Part shown: piece by piece, positions 7,352-14,488 of the stretch
How positions within the stretch are numbered: the stretch's first letter is position 1
Layout: every line of letters begins with the position of its first letter
NCBI GenBank assembly: GCA_002413345.1
Contig: DHWU01000059.1
Location: forward strand, 1-18,482
Reading direction: 5' to 3'
DNA: 18,482 bases
DNA from: Propionibacteriaceae bacterium UBA5174
GTDB lineage: Bacteria; Actinomycetota; Actinomycetes; Propionibacteriales; Propionibacteriaceae
The notes under the pieces: model-generated
What the model was told of the DNA's origin: nothing
Seen by the model: the letters and a program-made list of their open reading frames with translations, nothing else
Database searches by the model: none
Position numbers and translations under genes: made by a program

Positions 7352-8863
7352 TCAACATCCGAGACGGACGAGCGCCTCAGCCTGGGCAACTGCGTTCAAA
7401 ACCGCCTTCGCCTTGTTGCGGGTCTCCAGCTCTTCAGTAGCTGGCACTGAATCGGCCACCACGCCAGCTCCTGCTTGGACATAGGCCACCTGGTCGCGGA
7501 TCACTGCAGTCCGGATGGCGATAGCCGTGTCGGCATCCCCGGCGAAATCGAAATAGCCGACCACACCGCCGTACAGCCCGCGCCGGGAGACCTCCAATCG
7601 ATCGATGATCTCCATGGCCCGAACCTTTGGGGCGCCGGTCAGCGTGCCAGCTGGGAAACAACTCAAGGTTGCCCCCAACGCCGTTTCGCCCGGTGCCAAA
7701 GCGCCGGTCACAGCCGCCTCAAGGTGCATCACCTGGCTGTAGCGACGCACCTTCATGAACTCGGTCACCGTCACCGAGCCAGGCACACACACCCGACCCA
7801 AGTCATTTCGCCCCAGATCAACCAACATCAGATGCTCAGCGGCCTCCTTGGGGTCGGCCAACAGTTCCGCCTCCAACTCAGCATCAACGATCGGATCGGA
7901 ACTTCGGGGTCGGGTACCAGCGATCGGATGTGTGGTGGCGCGCCCATCACTGACCGTGACTAGCGCCTCGGGACTGGCTCCGACGATGTCAAACCCATCA
8001 AGACGAAGCAGGTAGAGATAGGGGCTGGGATTGCTGCGCCGAAGCACTCGGTAGACATCCAGAGCGTCAGCGGTGCAGTCCATCTCGAAGCGCTGACTGG
8101 GCACGATCTGGAATGCCTCACCGGCCCGGATCTCATCAATAGCAGCACTGACCGAGGCTTCATATTCGCTGGCACTGCGTTGCCTGCGCACCTGAGGAAT
8201 CGTCGCCGATGATTGCCCAGTGGCCAACAACGACGGGGCTGGCGACTGCAGATCAACAACCATCTGTTCGATCCGGCGGCACGCATCGGCATAGGCACTC
8301 GAAATCCGCTGCGGTGAGTCATCGAAGTTGATCGCATTGGCGATCAACCAGACTTCGCCGGTGTGGTGATCCATCACTGCCAAATCGCTGACCATCATCA
8401 GGTTCAGCTCCGGCAGGTGCAGATCATTCACGTTGCCGTCTGGCAGCTTCTCTAATCGCCGCACAAAGTCGTAGCCCAGGTAACCGACTAGGCCCGATAC
8501 CAGCGGCGGTAAGGCAGGATCTTTCGGAGTGTGCAATAGCTCCAAAGTCTGGGCGATTACCGCCACCGGGTCGCCACCATCAGGCAGCCCGGAGACCGGG
8601 CGGTCCTGCCAACGCCATTGCGCTATCCCGTCAACCTCGGTCAAGGTCGCGGCAGCGTTCACTCCGATGAAGGAGTAACGCGACCAGGCGCCGGCATCGG
8701 CCGATTCCAGTAAGAAGGTGTTTGGCCTGGTGCCACACAACCGGTGGTAAAGCCCCACCGCGGTCAGGTCATCAGACAGCAATCTGGTATGGACGCTCAC
8801 TACCCGTTGCTTGGCCCCGGCTGCAACGAAGGTCTGCTCATCGGGAATGATCTGGAGGCTCAT
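7352..8863 (-). CDS. trpE: Anthranilate synthase component I
   Basis: Converts chorismate to anthranilate with ammonia supplied by TrpG (not in the window). The 503-residue protein has the N-terminal LLES (51-54), the element that binds feedback tryptophan in this family. The chorismate-binding half shows AFQIVPSQRFE, PIAGTRPR (313-320), LVDLGRNDLGRVC (347-359), GTLTGAPKVRAMEIID (406-421), LYGGVVGYFDF and QAGAGVVADSVPATEELETR near the end. These favour TrpE over PabB or isochorismate synthase, as does the operon. The start ATG 8863 overlaps the hisI stop (ATGA), with GGAGA about nine bases upstream. No trpG domain is fused. Confidence 0.96.
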   Translation of the reverse strand: MSLQIIPDEQTFVAAGAKQRVVSVHTRLLSDDLTAVGLYHRLCGTRPNTFLLESADAGAWSRYSFIGVNAAATLTEVDGIAQWRWQDRPVSGLPDGGDPVAVIAQTLELLHTPKDPALPPLVSGLVGYLGYDFVRRLEKLPDGNVNDLHLPELNLMMVSDLAVMDHHTGEVWLIANAINFDDSPQRISSAYADACRRIEQMVVDLQSPAPSLLATGQSSATIPQVRRQRSASEYEASVSAAIDEIRAGEAFQIVPSQRFEMDCTADALDVYRVLRRSNPSPYLYLLRLDGFDIVGASPEALVTVSDGRATTHPIAGTRPRSSDPIVDAELEAELLADPKEAAEHLMLVDLGRNDLGRVCVPGSVTVTEFMKVRRYSQVMHLEAAVTGALAPGETALGATLSCFPAGTLTGAPKVRAMEIIDRLEVSRRGLYGGVVGYFDFAGDADTAIAIRTAVIRDQVAYVQAGAGVVADSVPATEELETRNKAKAVLNAVAQAEALVRLGC

Positions 8864-9213
8864 TCGCTGGTCTCCAGCAACTCTCGGGACTCGAAGCAGG
8901 TGGCGGTGCCGGTGTGGCAGGCCGGTCCGGTCTGCTCAACCTTGACCAGCACAGTGTCACCGTCACAGTCGAGGAAGACCTGGCACACCTTCTGCACGTT
9001 TCCACTGCTTTCACCTTTGACCCAGTAGCAGCCGCGGCTGCGGGACCAATAGGTGCCCCGACCTGTGGTCAGGGTGCGATGGAGCGCTTCCTCGTCCATC
9101 CAGGCAAGCATCAACACCTCTGAGGTGCGCACCTCCTGAACGATCGCAGGCAACAACCCATCAGGGTTCAGTTTCAGCTTCTCGGCAATGGCTGGATCAA
9201 GCTCGCTCACCAC
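8860..9213 (-). CDS. hisI: Phosphoribosyl-AMP cyclohydrolase
   Basis: Third step of histidine synthesis, opening the adenine ring of PR-AMP. The 117-residue, single-domain protein (no PR-ATP pyrophosphohydrolase fusion) has LAWMDEEAL, GTYWSRSRGCYWVKGESSGN, the Mg-binding DCDGD (82-86) and three zinc-ligand cysteines, Cys83, Cys99 and Cys106. Their spacings of 16 and 7 match those I recall for the Methanothermobacter enzyme. The frame opens with two consecutive GTG codons (9213 and 9210); GAGG overlaps the first, so neither has ideal spacing and the exact start is uncertain. It begins 18 bases after the kinase gene and overlaps trpE by four bases. Confidence 0.95.
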   Translation of the reverse strand: MVSELDPAIAEKLKLNPDGLLPAIVQEVRTSEVLMLAWMDEEALHRTLTTGRGTYWSRSRGCYWVKGESSGNVQKVCQVFLDCDGDTVLVKVEQTGPACHTGTATCFESRELLETSE

Positions 9214-9231
9214 CTCATTGTGACAGTCGAT

Positions 9232-11088
9232 TCAGGCCAGGCCCGACACATCTGATAGCCAGGGGTGGGCGTGCGCCCCCGTGGAACTGGAAGCTCCAGC
9301 GGTAAGTAAGGCAACGGTGACCCGGCCTCGCTGATCGGTATTCTCGGCCCAATCCACCGCCAGCGAATCGATCAACGACCGGCCAAGACCAGGTCCGCCC
9401 AGTCGCCCGAGCGGCTGGCGGGTAGCTGACAACTCAGTAACTCGCAGACACAACAGGTCCGGGGAGGCCGAACCGATCACCACTTCGGCACCGGTCGCAC
9501 CGCTATGACGCACCGAATTGAGCAAGATTTCGCGCAGCACCTCGGTGCAGGCATCCGTCAAATCACGATTGGCTGACAACAGGCACAAGCCGCCAGGTCG
9601 CAGATCCAATGAGACAGTGAGCACCCCTTCCCACACAGAGGTGACCATCTCTATTCGCCGATCGGGCGCACCGCTTGGCGGCTGATCGATCAACGCGGCC
9701 AAGGCCAACGCCTCGCGCACTTTCTTCACAGTCTCCTGGTTCAGCACACCGTTGTCCGACAGCTGATCGCGAGACATCGACAGCATCAGGCTGGCGGCAG
9801 TCAGATTCGCTTGGACCCGCCCGTGCAGCGCGGTGGCTAGCCGTCGGCGCTGCGCCCAAAGCCGCTGCCTGGTGTGGCGCAACTCCCAATTGGTGCGCCG
9901 AATCATGGCGCGAGCGCTGGCTCGCTCGACCCTACTCAAGGTCACAAAAGCGGCCCCCCAGCCACCGAGCATCGCAAGCAACGCTGGCATGACGAAAGCT
10001 TCCAGAGGTGCCGGGGCATGCATTTCCGAGGCGATTTGGTAGAAGGTCAGCCCGACCAGATACAACAACACATAGGCCGCGGCTGCCACCGAGACAGAAG
10101 CTCGCGGCGGTAACCGCTTCATCGACGGGGCCAGATACGCGTCGGCCAAAATCAGCAATACGACCTGCAGCCCAAGGACGGCCAGCGGGACCAGACTGTC
10201 GGTGTCGACGGTGTGCGGTGGTGCCACAAATTCCGCGGCCAGCACCATCGGCAGGCAGAGCATCGCCACCAACCCAGGATGGAACGGTCGCGTCCGCGGC
10301 CAGTTTTGCAGCAACGCCGGAATCATCTCGCGCCAACCGTGCCAAAGCTTCGGAATGGAGATTGGGGCTGCAACTTCAGTCATGCCGGCCAAATCGTGGC
10401 TGGCTGGACGAACCAAGTCAGCGATCACCGAGTTGATTAGATTCACACAGGCGGTTAGGTCGGCAACATTCATCCCCGGATGCAATTGACCCTGGATACG
10501 GTCTAAAGCTGCCGTGGTCGAAGCGCGCACCTGCTCCAGCTGCTGGTCTGCACTGGCGAGCTCACGGGCGTCCGCATCGCGAGTGAGTAGTTGGCGTTCG
10601 TACTCATTCTCGAGCCGCATCTGTTGGTCTCGGGCGCGCCGCCACCAGCTCACCAGGAGCGCCCCAGAAGTCATCCAGACGATGTTGTTGACCGCCCAGG
10701 ACAAAGCCAGCCAACCGAACCAAATCACGGCTGGCTCGGTAACCGGGGCAACCAAAGCCAACACACCAGCCCGGGCAGCACCTGCCACCCCGAAGCTCAA
10801 CAACTGAAGAACCAGCAGGCTGCGCAACGCGAAGACTCGCTTGAGTAGCGGCAGCAGTCCCCAAAGCAGTAGCGCTTCCACCGTAAGCTGCACGGCCACC
10901 GCCAAAGCGCCGTAACCGACGGCCGCGTTCACTGGCATTCCCTGCCCAGTGCCGACAAAGACGGTGTTGATCAGAGCTGGCAGCGTTGGCACCAATACCA
11001 CTGGCCAGCCGACCGGTTCTGCCCACGACGACGAACGCAGTGCGTCGAGATACGCTCTCGGCGCGAGGCGCTCGAGCGAAATCCTCAC
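9232..11088 (-). CDS. Membrane sensor histidine kinase with two membrane blocks (HisKA_3-like)
   Basis: A 618-residue protein likely to phosphorylate the regulator encoded just upstream. Four hydrophobic segments lie at about 25-48, 56-80, 87-115 and 119-147, followed by a charged, probably coiled-coil stretch (150-200). Four more segments lie at about 270-290, 298-320, 331-353 and 362-384, followed by a second charged helix. That leads into RRRLATALHGRVQANL, whose His422 fits the phosphoacceptor of HisKA_3 kinases (LHDxxxQ type). The ATPase part shows EILLNSVRHSGA (N box, Asn524) and GGPGLGRSLI (about 564-573, G box); a clear D box is not evident, as in many members. The ligand is unknown; there is no extracellular sensor domain. 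GTG 11088 overlaps the regulator stop as GTGA. It stands 18 bases ahead of hisI. Confidence 0.82.
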   Translation of the reverse strand: MRISLERLAPRAYLDALRSSSWAEPVGWPVVLVPTLPALINTVFVGTGQGMPVNAAVGYGALAVAVQLTVEALLLWGLLPLLKRVFALRSLLVLQLLSFGVAGAARAGVLALVAPVTEPAVIWFGWLALSWAVNNIVWMTSGALLVSWWRRARDQQMRLENEYERQLLTRDADARELASADQQLEQVRASTTAALDRIQGQLHPGMNVADLTACVNLINSVIADLVRPASHDLAGMTEVAAPISIPKLWHGWREMIPALLQNWPRTRPFHPGLVAMLCLPMVLAAEFVAPPHTVDTDSLVPLAVLGLQVVLLILADAYLAPSMKRLPPRASVSVAAAAYVLLYLVGLTFYQIASEMHAPAPLEAFVMPALLAMLGGWGAAFVTLSRVERASARAMIRRTNWELRHTRQRLWAQRRRLATALHGRVQANLTAASLMLSMSRDQLSDNGVLNQETVKKVREALALAALIDQPPSGAPDRRIEMVTSVWEGVLTVSLDLRPGGLCLLSANRDLTDACTEVLREILLNSVRHSGATGAEVVIGSASPDLLCLRVTELSATRQPLGRLGGPGLGRSLIDSLAVDWAENTDQRGRVTVALLTAGASSSTGAHAHPWLSDVSGLA

Positions 11089-11756
11089 CGCGGGTTTGGT
11101 CCGTGGGCGTAGTAGAGCTTCACCAACTGCACTCGTGGATTGGTGGTCGATCCACGTTCCACTTGGAGCCGGGAAATCAGCCGCTGAACGATCTGTTCAA
11201 CGCCATGACTGGTGGTGCCTCGGCGGGCAGCGATTTCGGCATTGGACAAGCCGTCGGAGATGAAACGGAGCACTTCAAGCTGGTCGCGGCTCAACCGGCT
11301 CAACGGGCCGTCATCCGCGCTGTCGTCGCGGCGTGGCTGTTGATCCTGAAGCACTTCCTCCAGCGTGTCCAACAACAGGCTGGTGTCAGACAATGAACGC
11401 TTGTGCAGATACGCCGCTCTGGCCGGGATTAGTCTTCGGTCGACACCAGCCACTTCTGGCGACGGGGCGTTGGTCAACACAACCAAGGCCACCCAGGGCG
11501 TGTGATGGTTGGCGTAGGCCAACACCTCGGCCCCGCCAGGCCCCTCCCCCAAATCCAGATCGACCAGGATGGCGTCCGGATCGAAGTCTTCTAAGGCCTT
11601 AGTAGCGGCATTGGCGGTATCTACTCCTTCGGCGACAAACCCGGCACTGTCAAGCAAAGAGATCGTCAGCGACCTAATCAGCGGCTCGTCTTCGACAACC
11701 AGCACCCGACGAGGATCGGACTTTGGGGGTGTGGCACCAAAGGTCTGCGGTGACAT
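11085..11756 (-). CDS. Response regulator, receiver plus LuxR-type helix-turn-helix
   Basis: A 223-residue DNA-binding response regulator. The receiver domain (about 17-138) has the acidic pair Glu22-Asp23 (VLVVEDEP), the phosphoacceptor Asp66 (ILVDLDLG), Thr95 (VVLTNA) and Lys119 (YLHKRS), all positions needed for phosphorylation. A short acidic linker precedes a LuxR/GerE-type domain (about 152-215) with LSRDQLEVLRFISDGLSNAEIA and the recognition region following it. I chose ATG 11756, preceded by AGGAG at four bases; longer in-frame starts (for example 11861) would add a tail not expected in the family. The stop overlaps the kinase start, so the pair is co-translated. Targets are unknown; autoregulation through the inverted repeat upstream is a guess. 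Confidence 0.9.
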   Translation of the reverse strand: MSPQTFGATPPKSDPRRVLVVEDEPLIRSLTISLLDSAGFVAEGVDTANAATKALEDFDPDAILVDLDLGEGPGGAEVLAYANHHTPWVALVVLTNAPSPEVAGVDRRLIPARAAYLHKRSLSDTSLLLDTLEEVLQDQQPRRDDSADDGPLSRLSRDQLEVLRFISDGLSNAEIAARRGTTSHGVEQIVQRLISRLQVERGSTTNPRVQLVKLYYAHGPNPR

Positions 11757-11798
11757 GTAACTCCTGACAGCGGCGGCGTACCGCAATTTTCCCACCTG

Positions 11799-11849
11799 CC
11801 GCACCATTTCGTCGGGATTCTGGGCCCGATGGCGGCCGAAATCGTGCGG
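11799..11849. repeat. 17-base imperfect inverted repeat upstream of the response regulator
   Basis: The arm at 11799-11815 (CCGCACCATTTCGTCGG) and the arm at 11833-11849 (CGGCCGAAATCGTGCGG) pair at 14 of 17 positions across a 17-base spacer that itself contains the palindrome GGGCCC (11822-11827). The nearer arm ends about 43 bases before the regulator's start codon. It could be an operator with two half-sites or a hairpin in the 5' leader. No U-run follows, so termination is unlikely. Confidence 0.5.
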
Positions 11850-11929
11850 GAATCTGCTCATTGGCTCACTTTGGCAGCCGACCCGGTGCCACACTCTGAC
11901 TCGCGGGTCCCGCCACAAGGTAAGGCGCC

Positions 11930-12067
11930 ATGAATCTGGACGTATTCGCTGCCACCATCCAGCGCGACCGCCAGGCTGCCCGGGATGCGGTCGAATCCGA
12001 GGGCAAACACCGTGGTTCCGCGGCCACCAATCGCCAGACAACACCACCCCCGGCTCCCACTAGGTGA
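11930..12067 (+). CDS. Candidate small protein, 45 residues, unknown
   Basis: A plus-strand ATG frame preceded by AAGGTAAGG at four bases. The first half (MNLDVFAATIQRDRQAARDA) would form a charged, amphipathic helix; the end is Thr/Pro-rich. I do not recognise it. If real it would be transcribed toward serC and end 65 bases before it. Evidence is only the frame, the ribosome site and protein-like composition, and an overlapping minus-strand frame is equally open, so this is a weak call. Confidence 0.28.
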   Translation: MNLDVFAATIQRDRQAARDAVESEGKHRGSAATNRQTTPPPAPTR

Positions 12068-12132
12068 GATTGCGCGTCCAAACCAGCAGCCCAGGATGCT
12101 GGGGGCGTGACAAACCTGAAACAATACGGGGC

Positions 12133-13215
12133 ATGCGTGTATACAACTTCTCTGCCGGTCCCGCCATGCTCCCCCTCGACGCCCTTAACGTCGCCCAGTC
12201 TGAGCTGACCGATTGGAAGAATTCCGGCATGTCTGTGCTGGAGGTGTCCCACCGAGGCAAAGATTTCGTCGCTTGCGCCGCCGAGACCGAATCTCTGCTA
12301 CGTGAGGTCGTGGGTATCCCCCAGAACTACAAGGTCCTTTTCCTCCAAGGAGGTGCCACCGGCCAGTTCGACGCGATCCCGCTCAACCTGACTGCCGCTG
12401 GTGACAAGGTGAACTTCTTCAACACCGGCCAGTGGTCGGTGAAGGCAATCAAGGCCGCCAAGGCCCAGGGGCTCGAAGTCGACGTGATCGTCGACCGGGC
12501 CGAGTCGAAGTACACCGATACCCCGGCGGCGGACAGCTTTGTGGTTGATCCCGAAGCCGCTTACCTGCACTACACCCCGAACGAAACCATCGGCGGCGTC
12601 GAATTCGGTTACGTCCCCGAAACTGGCCAAGTTCCTTTGGTTGCGGACTTCAGTTCGACCATCCTGTCGCGCCCGCTTGATGTCTCCCCCTACAGCATGA
12701 TCTATGCCGGTGCTCAGAAGAACATGGGGCCCTCGGGGCTATGCGTAGCGATCGTGCGTGAAGACCTACTCGGTAAGGCTCGGCCCGGCACTCCAACAAT
12801 TTGGAACTACACCGCCATGGCTGAAGCCGACTCGATGCTGAACACCCCGCCCACCTTCGGCATCTACCTGCTCGGGTTGATCCTGAAGTGGGTCAAAGAT
12901 GCTGGCGGGCTAGAGGCTATGGGCGAACGCAACCGGGCTAAGGCCGAGGCGTTGTACGGCTATATCGACGCCTCCGATTACTACAGCAACCCGGTGGCTC
13001 TGGATTCCCGCTCTTGGATGAATGTGCCGTTCCTGCAAGCCAACTCTGAATTGGACAAGGCCTTCGTGGCCGAAGCCAACAGTGCTGGCCTGACTAACCT
13101 GGCCGGGCACCGCAGCGTCGGTGGCATGCGGGCCAGCATCTACAACGCCATGCCGCTTGAAGGCGTGACTGCGTTGATCGACTTTATGACCGACTTCGAA
13201 CGCCGCAACGGGTGA
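12133..13215 (+). CDS. serC: Phosphoserine aminotransferase
   Basis: PLP enzyme that transaminates 3-phosphohydroxypyruvate to phosphoserine. The 360-residue protein starts with the family sequence MRVYNFSAGPAMLP and has SHRGKDF (40-45), LQGGATGQF (71-79), NFFNTGQWS (94-102), TPNETIGGVEF and the PLP lysine Lys196 in YAGAQKNMGPSG. It ends with a short GHRSVGGMRASIYNAM segment that holds the substrate-binding Arg. This is the E. coli-like SerC form, not the form I recall from Mycobacterium and Streptomyces. ATG 12133 fits the family N-terminus; only GGGG directly abuts it, so there is no spaced Shine-Dalgarno and a leaderless transcript is possible. The upstream in-frame start at 12064 would add a non-conserved tail. 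It is followed by serA after eight bases. Confidence 0.96.
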   Translation: MRVYNFSAGPAMLPLDALNVAQSELTDWKNSGMSVLEVSHRGKDFVACAAETESLLREVVGIPQNYKVLFLQGGATGQFDAIPLNLTAAGDKVNFFNTGQWSVKAIKAAKAQGLEVDVIVDRAESKYTDTPAADSFVVDPEAAYLHYTPNETIGGVEFGYVPETGQVPLVADFSSTILSRPLDVSPYSMIYAGAQKNMGPSGLCVAIVREDLLGKARPGTPTIWNYTAMAEADSMLNTPPTFGIYLLGLILKWVKDAGGLEAMGERNRAKAEALYGYIDASDYYSNPVALDSRSWMNVPFLQANSELDKAFVAEANSAGLTNLAGHRSVGGMRASIYNAMPLEGVTALIDFMTDFERRNG

Positions 13216-13223
13216 GGAACGCA

Positions 13224-14393
13224 ATGCCTTTCAAGATCAAGACTCTAAACGCGATCAGCCCGGTCGGGCTCGATCGGCTGCCAAAGGACGAGTACCTAGT
13301 TGGTGACGGCGTGGAGAACCCCGACGCGCTGCTACTTCGCTCGGCCAAGCTGCACGGCGTCGAAATCCCGGCTTCGGTGCTGGCCGTGGCCCGTGCTGGC
13401 GCTGGCACCAACAACATTCCGATCGCTGACTACAGCGCCAAGGGAATTCCGGTGTTCAACACCCCAGGGGCGAATGCCAACGCGGTCAAGGAGTTGGTGG
13501 TGGCCGCGATCTTCCTGGCCGCCCGCAACATCATTCCGGCAGCGGCTTTCGCCCATCGCCTCGACGGTGATGCAGCCAGCATGGACAAAGCCGTTGAAGC
13601 CGGCAAGAAGAATTTTGTCGGCTTCGAGCTTCCTGGCCGGACCTTGGCCGTGGTCGGCCTCGGCGCGATTGGCGTCGAGGTTGCCAATGCTGCGGTTGGG
13701 CTTGGCATGAGGGTAATCGGCTTCGACCCGGCGATCACCGTCGAGCATGCCTGGAACCTGTCGGCGCTCGTTGAACGCGAAACAAATCTGGAGGCCATGC
13801 TCAAGCAGGCCGACATCGTGACCGTCCACGTGCCCCTGGTCGATGGCACCCGAGGCCTGATTGGTGCTGAGCAGTTGGCCGCGATGTCTGAGTCTGCGGT
13901 GCTGGTGAACTTTGCTCGCGGGCCCATCGTCGAGGTTCCAGCTGTGGTGGCAGCGCTGGAGACTGGCAAGTTGCGCGGCTATGTCTGTGACTTCCCCAGG
14001 CCGGAGCTGAACAAGCACGAGAACGTGGTCACGTTGCCGCACTTGGGTGCATCCACCAATGAGGCCGAAGAGAACTGTGCCTTCATGGCCGCTGAAGAAC
14101 TCAAGGCTTACCTGGAAGATGGCACCATCAAGAACTCGGTGAACTTCCCCAGTGCCGAACTGCCCCGCACCGAGGGCACCTTCCGGATCGCGATCGCGAA
14201 CAGCAATGTGCCCAATATGGTCGGCCAGATTTCCACCCTGCTGGCCGCCGAGGGGTTGAACATTGCGGACCTGCTGAATAAGTCCCGTGGCGACCTGGCC
14301 TACACCTTGGTCGACGTGAACGGTGAAGTTTCCGCTGACGCCCTAGCCAAGGTGCGCAGCATCGAAGGCGTGCTGGCCGCTCGGGTGATCTGA
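13224..14393 (+). CDS. serA: D-3-phosphoglycerate dehydrogenase, short ACT-domain form
   Basis: Oxidises 3-phosphoglycerate to 3-phosphohydroxypyruvate, the SerC substrate. The 389-residue protein has RAGAGTNNIP (57-66) and NTPGANANAVKELV in the substrate domain, the NAD-binding VVGLGAIGVEVA (143-154) with Asp168 for ribose, and catalytic Arg232 (NFARGP), Glu261 and His273 (LPHLGAST). The C-terminal ACT domain (about 319-389) implies possible regulation by serine. It lacks the extra intervening domain of the roughly 530-residue SerA usual in actinobacteria. Its N-terminal style (KIKTLNAISPVGL) resembles Firmicutes-type enzymes. ATG 13224 is chosen because GAGGA lies five bases upstream; a GTG at 13212 overlapping the serC stop is less likely. 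The strong hairpin at 14422-14469 ends the operon. Confidence 0.95.
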   Translation: MPFKIKTLNAISPVGLDRLPKDEYLVGDGVENPDALLLRSAKLHGVEIPASVLAVARAGAGTNNIPIADYSAKGIPVFNTPGANANAVKELVVAAIFLAARNIIPAAAFAHRLDGDAASMDKAVEAGKKNFVGFELPGRTLAVVGLGAIGVEVANAAVGLGMRVIGFDPAITVEHAWNLSALVERETNLEAMLKQADIVTVHVPLVDGTRGLIGAEQLAAMSESAVLVNFARGPIVEVPAVVAALETGKLRGYVCDFPRPELNKHENVVTLPHLGASTNEAEENCAFMAAEELKAYLEDGTIKNSVNFPSAELPRTEGTFRIAIANSNVPNMVGQISTLLAAEGLNIADLLNKSRGDLAYTLVDVNGEVSADALAKVRSIEGVLAARVI

Positions 14394-14421
14394 GCATCCC
14401 GGTCACGCTCCACTGGTTTCA

Positions 14422-14469
14422 AAAGCAAGACAGCTACTCCCGCACGATCGGGAGTAGCTGTTTTGCTTT
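14422..14469. terminator. Bidirectional intrinsic terminator between serA and the helicase gene
   Basis: A perfect 12-bp stem (CAGCTACTCCCG at 14431-14442, CGGGAGTAGCTG at 14449-14460) with a six-base loop CACGAT. Pairing can continue outward through AAAGCAAGA on the left and TTTTGCTTT on the right, giving about 21 bp with one G-T pair. A-rich left and T-rich right flanks supply a U-tract for both directions, which suits its place between convergent genes. Confidence 0.93.
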
Positions 14470-14488
14470 GGGATTCACCGGCGATAAG

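Larger units (their letters stand above)
11757..12132. other. Divergent intergenic region between the response regulator and serC
   Basis: These 376 bases must contain promoters for both directions, but I cannot identify a convincing -35/-10 pair. Contents: AGGAG for the regulator at its left edge, the imperfect inverted repeat at 11799-11849, a candidate 45-codon plus-strand ORF (11930-12067), and a 6-bp stem CCAGCA/TGCTGG at 12083-12102 shortly before serC. A minus-strand frame also stays open from about 12124 to 11858, with its stop overlapping an ATG in the regulator's frame, but it lacks a good start and runs over the serC upstream region. Confidence 0.5.

Noticed and set aside
11757..12047. 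Longer N-terminus for the response regulator
   Set aside because: AGGAG and ATG 11756 already leave 16 residues before the receiver domain; the extension is Arg/Trp-rich and unlike the family.
13332..14042. A 236-codon minus-strand frame inside serA
   Set aside because: Antisense to the conserved NAD-binding and catalytic domains of SerA; a product of codon bias.
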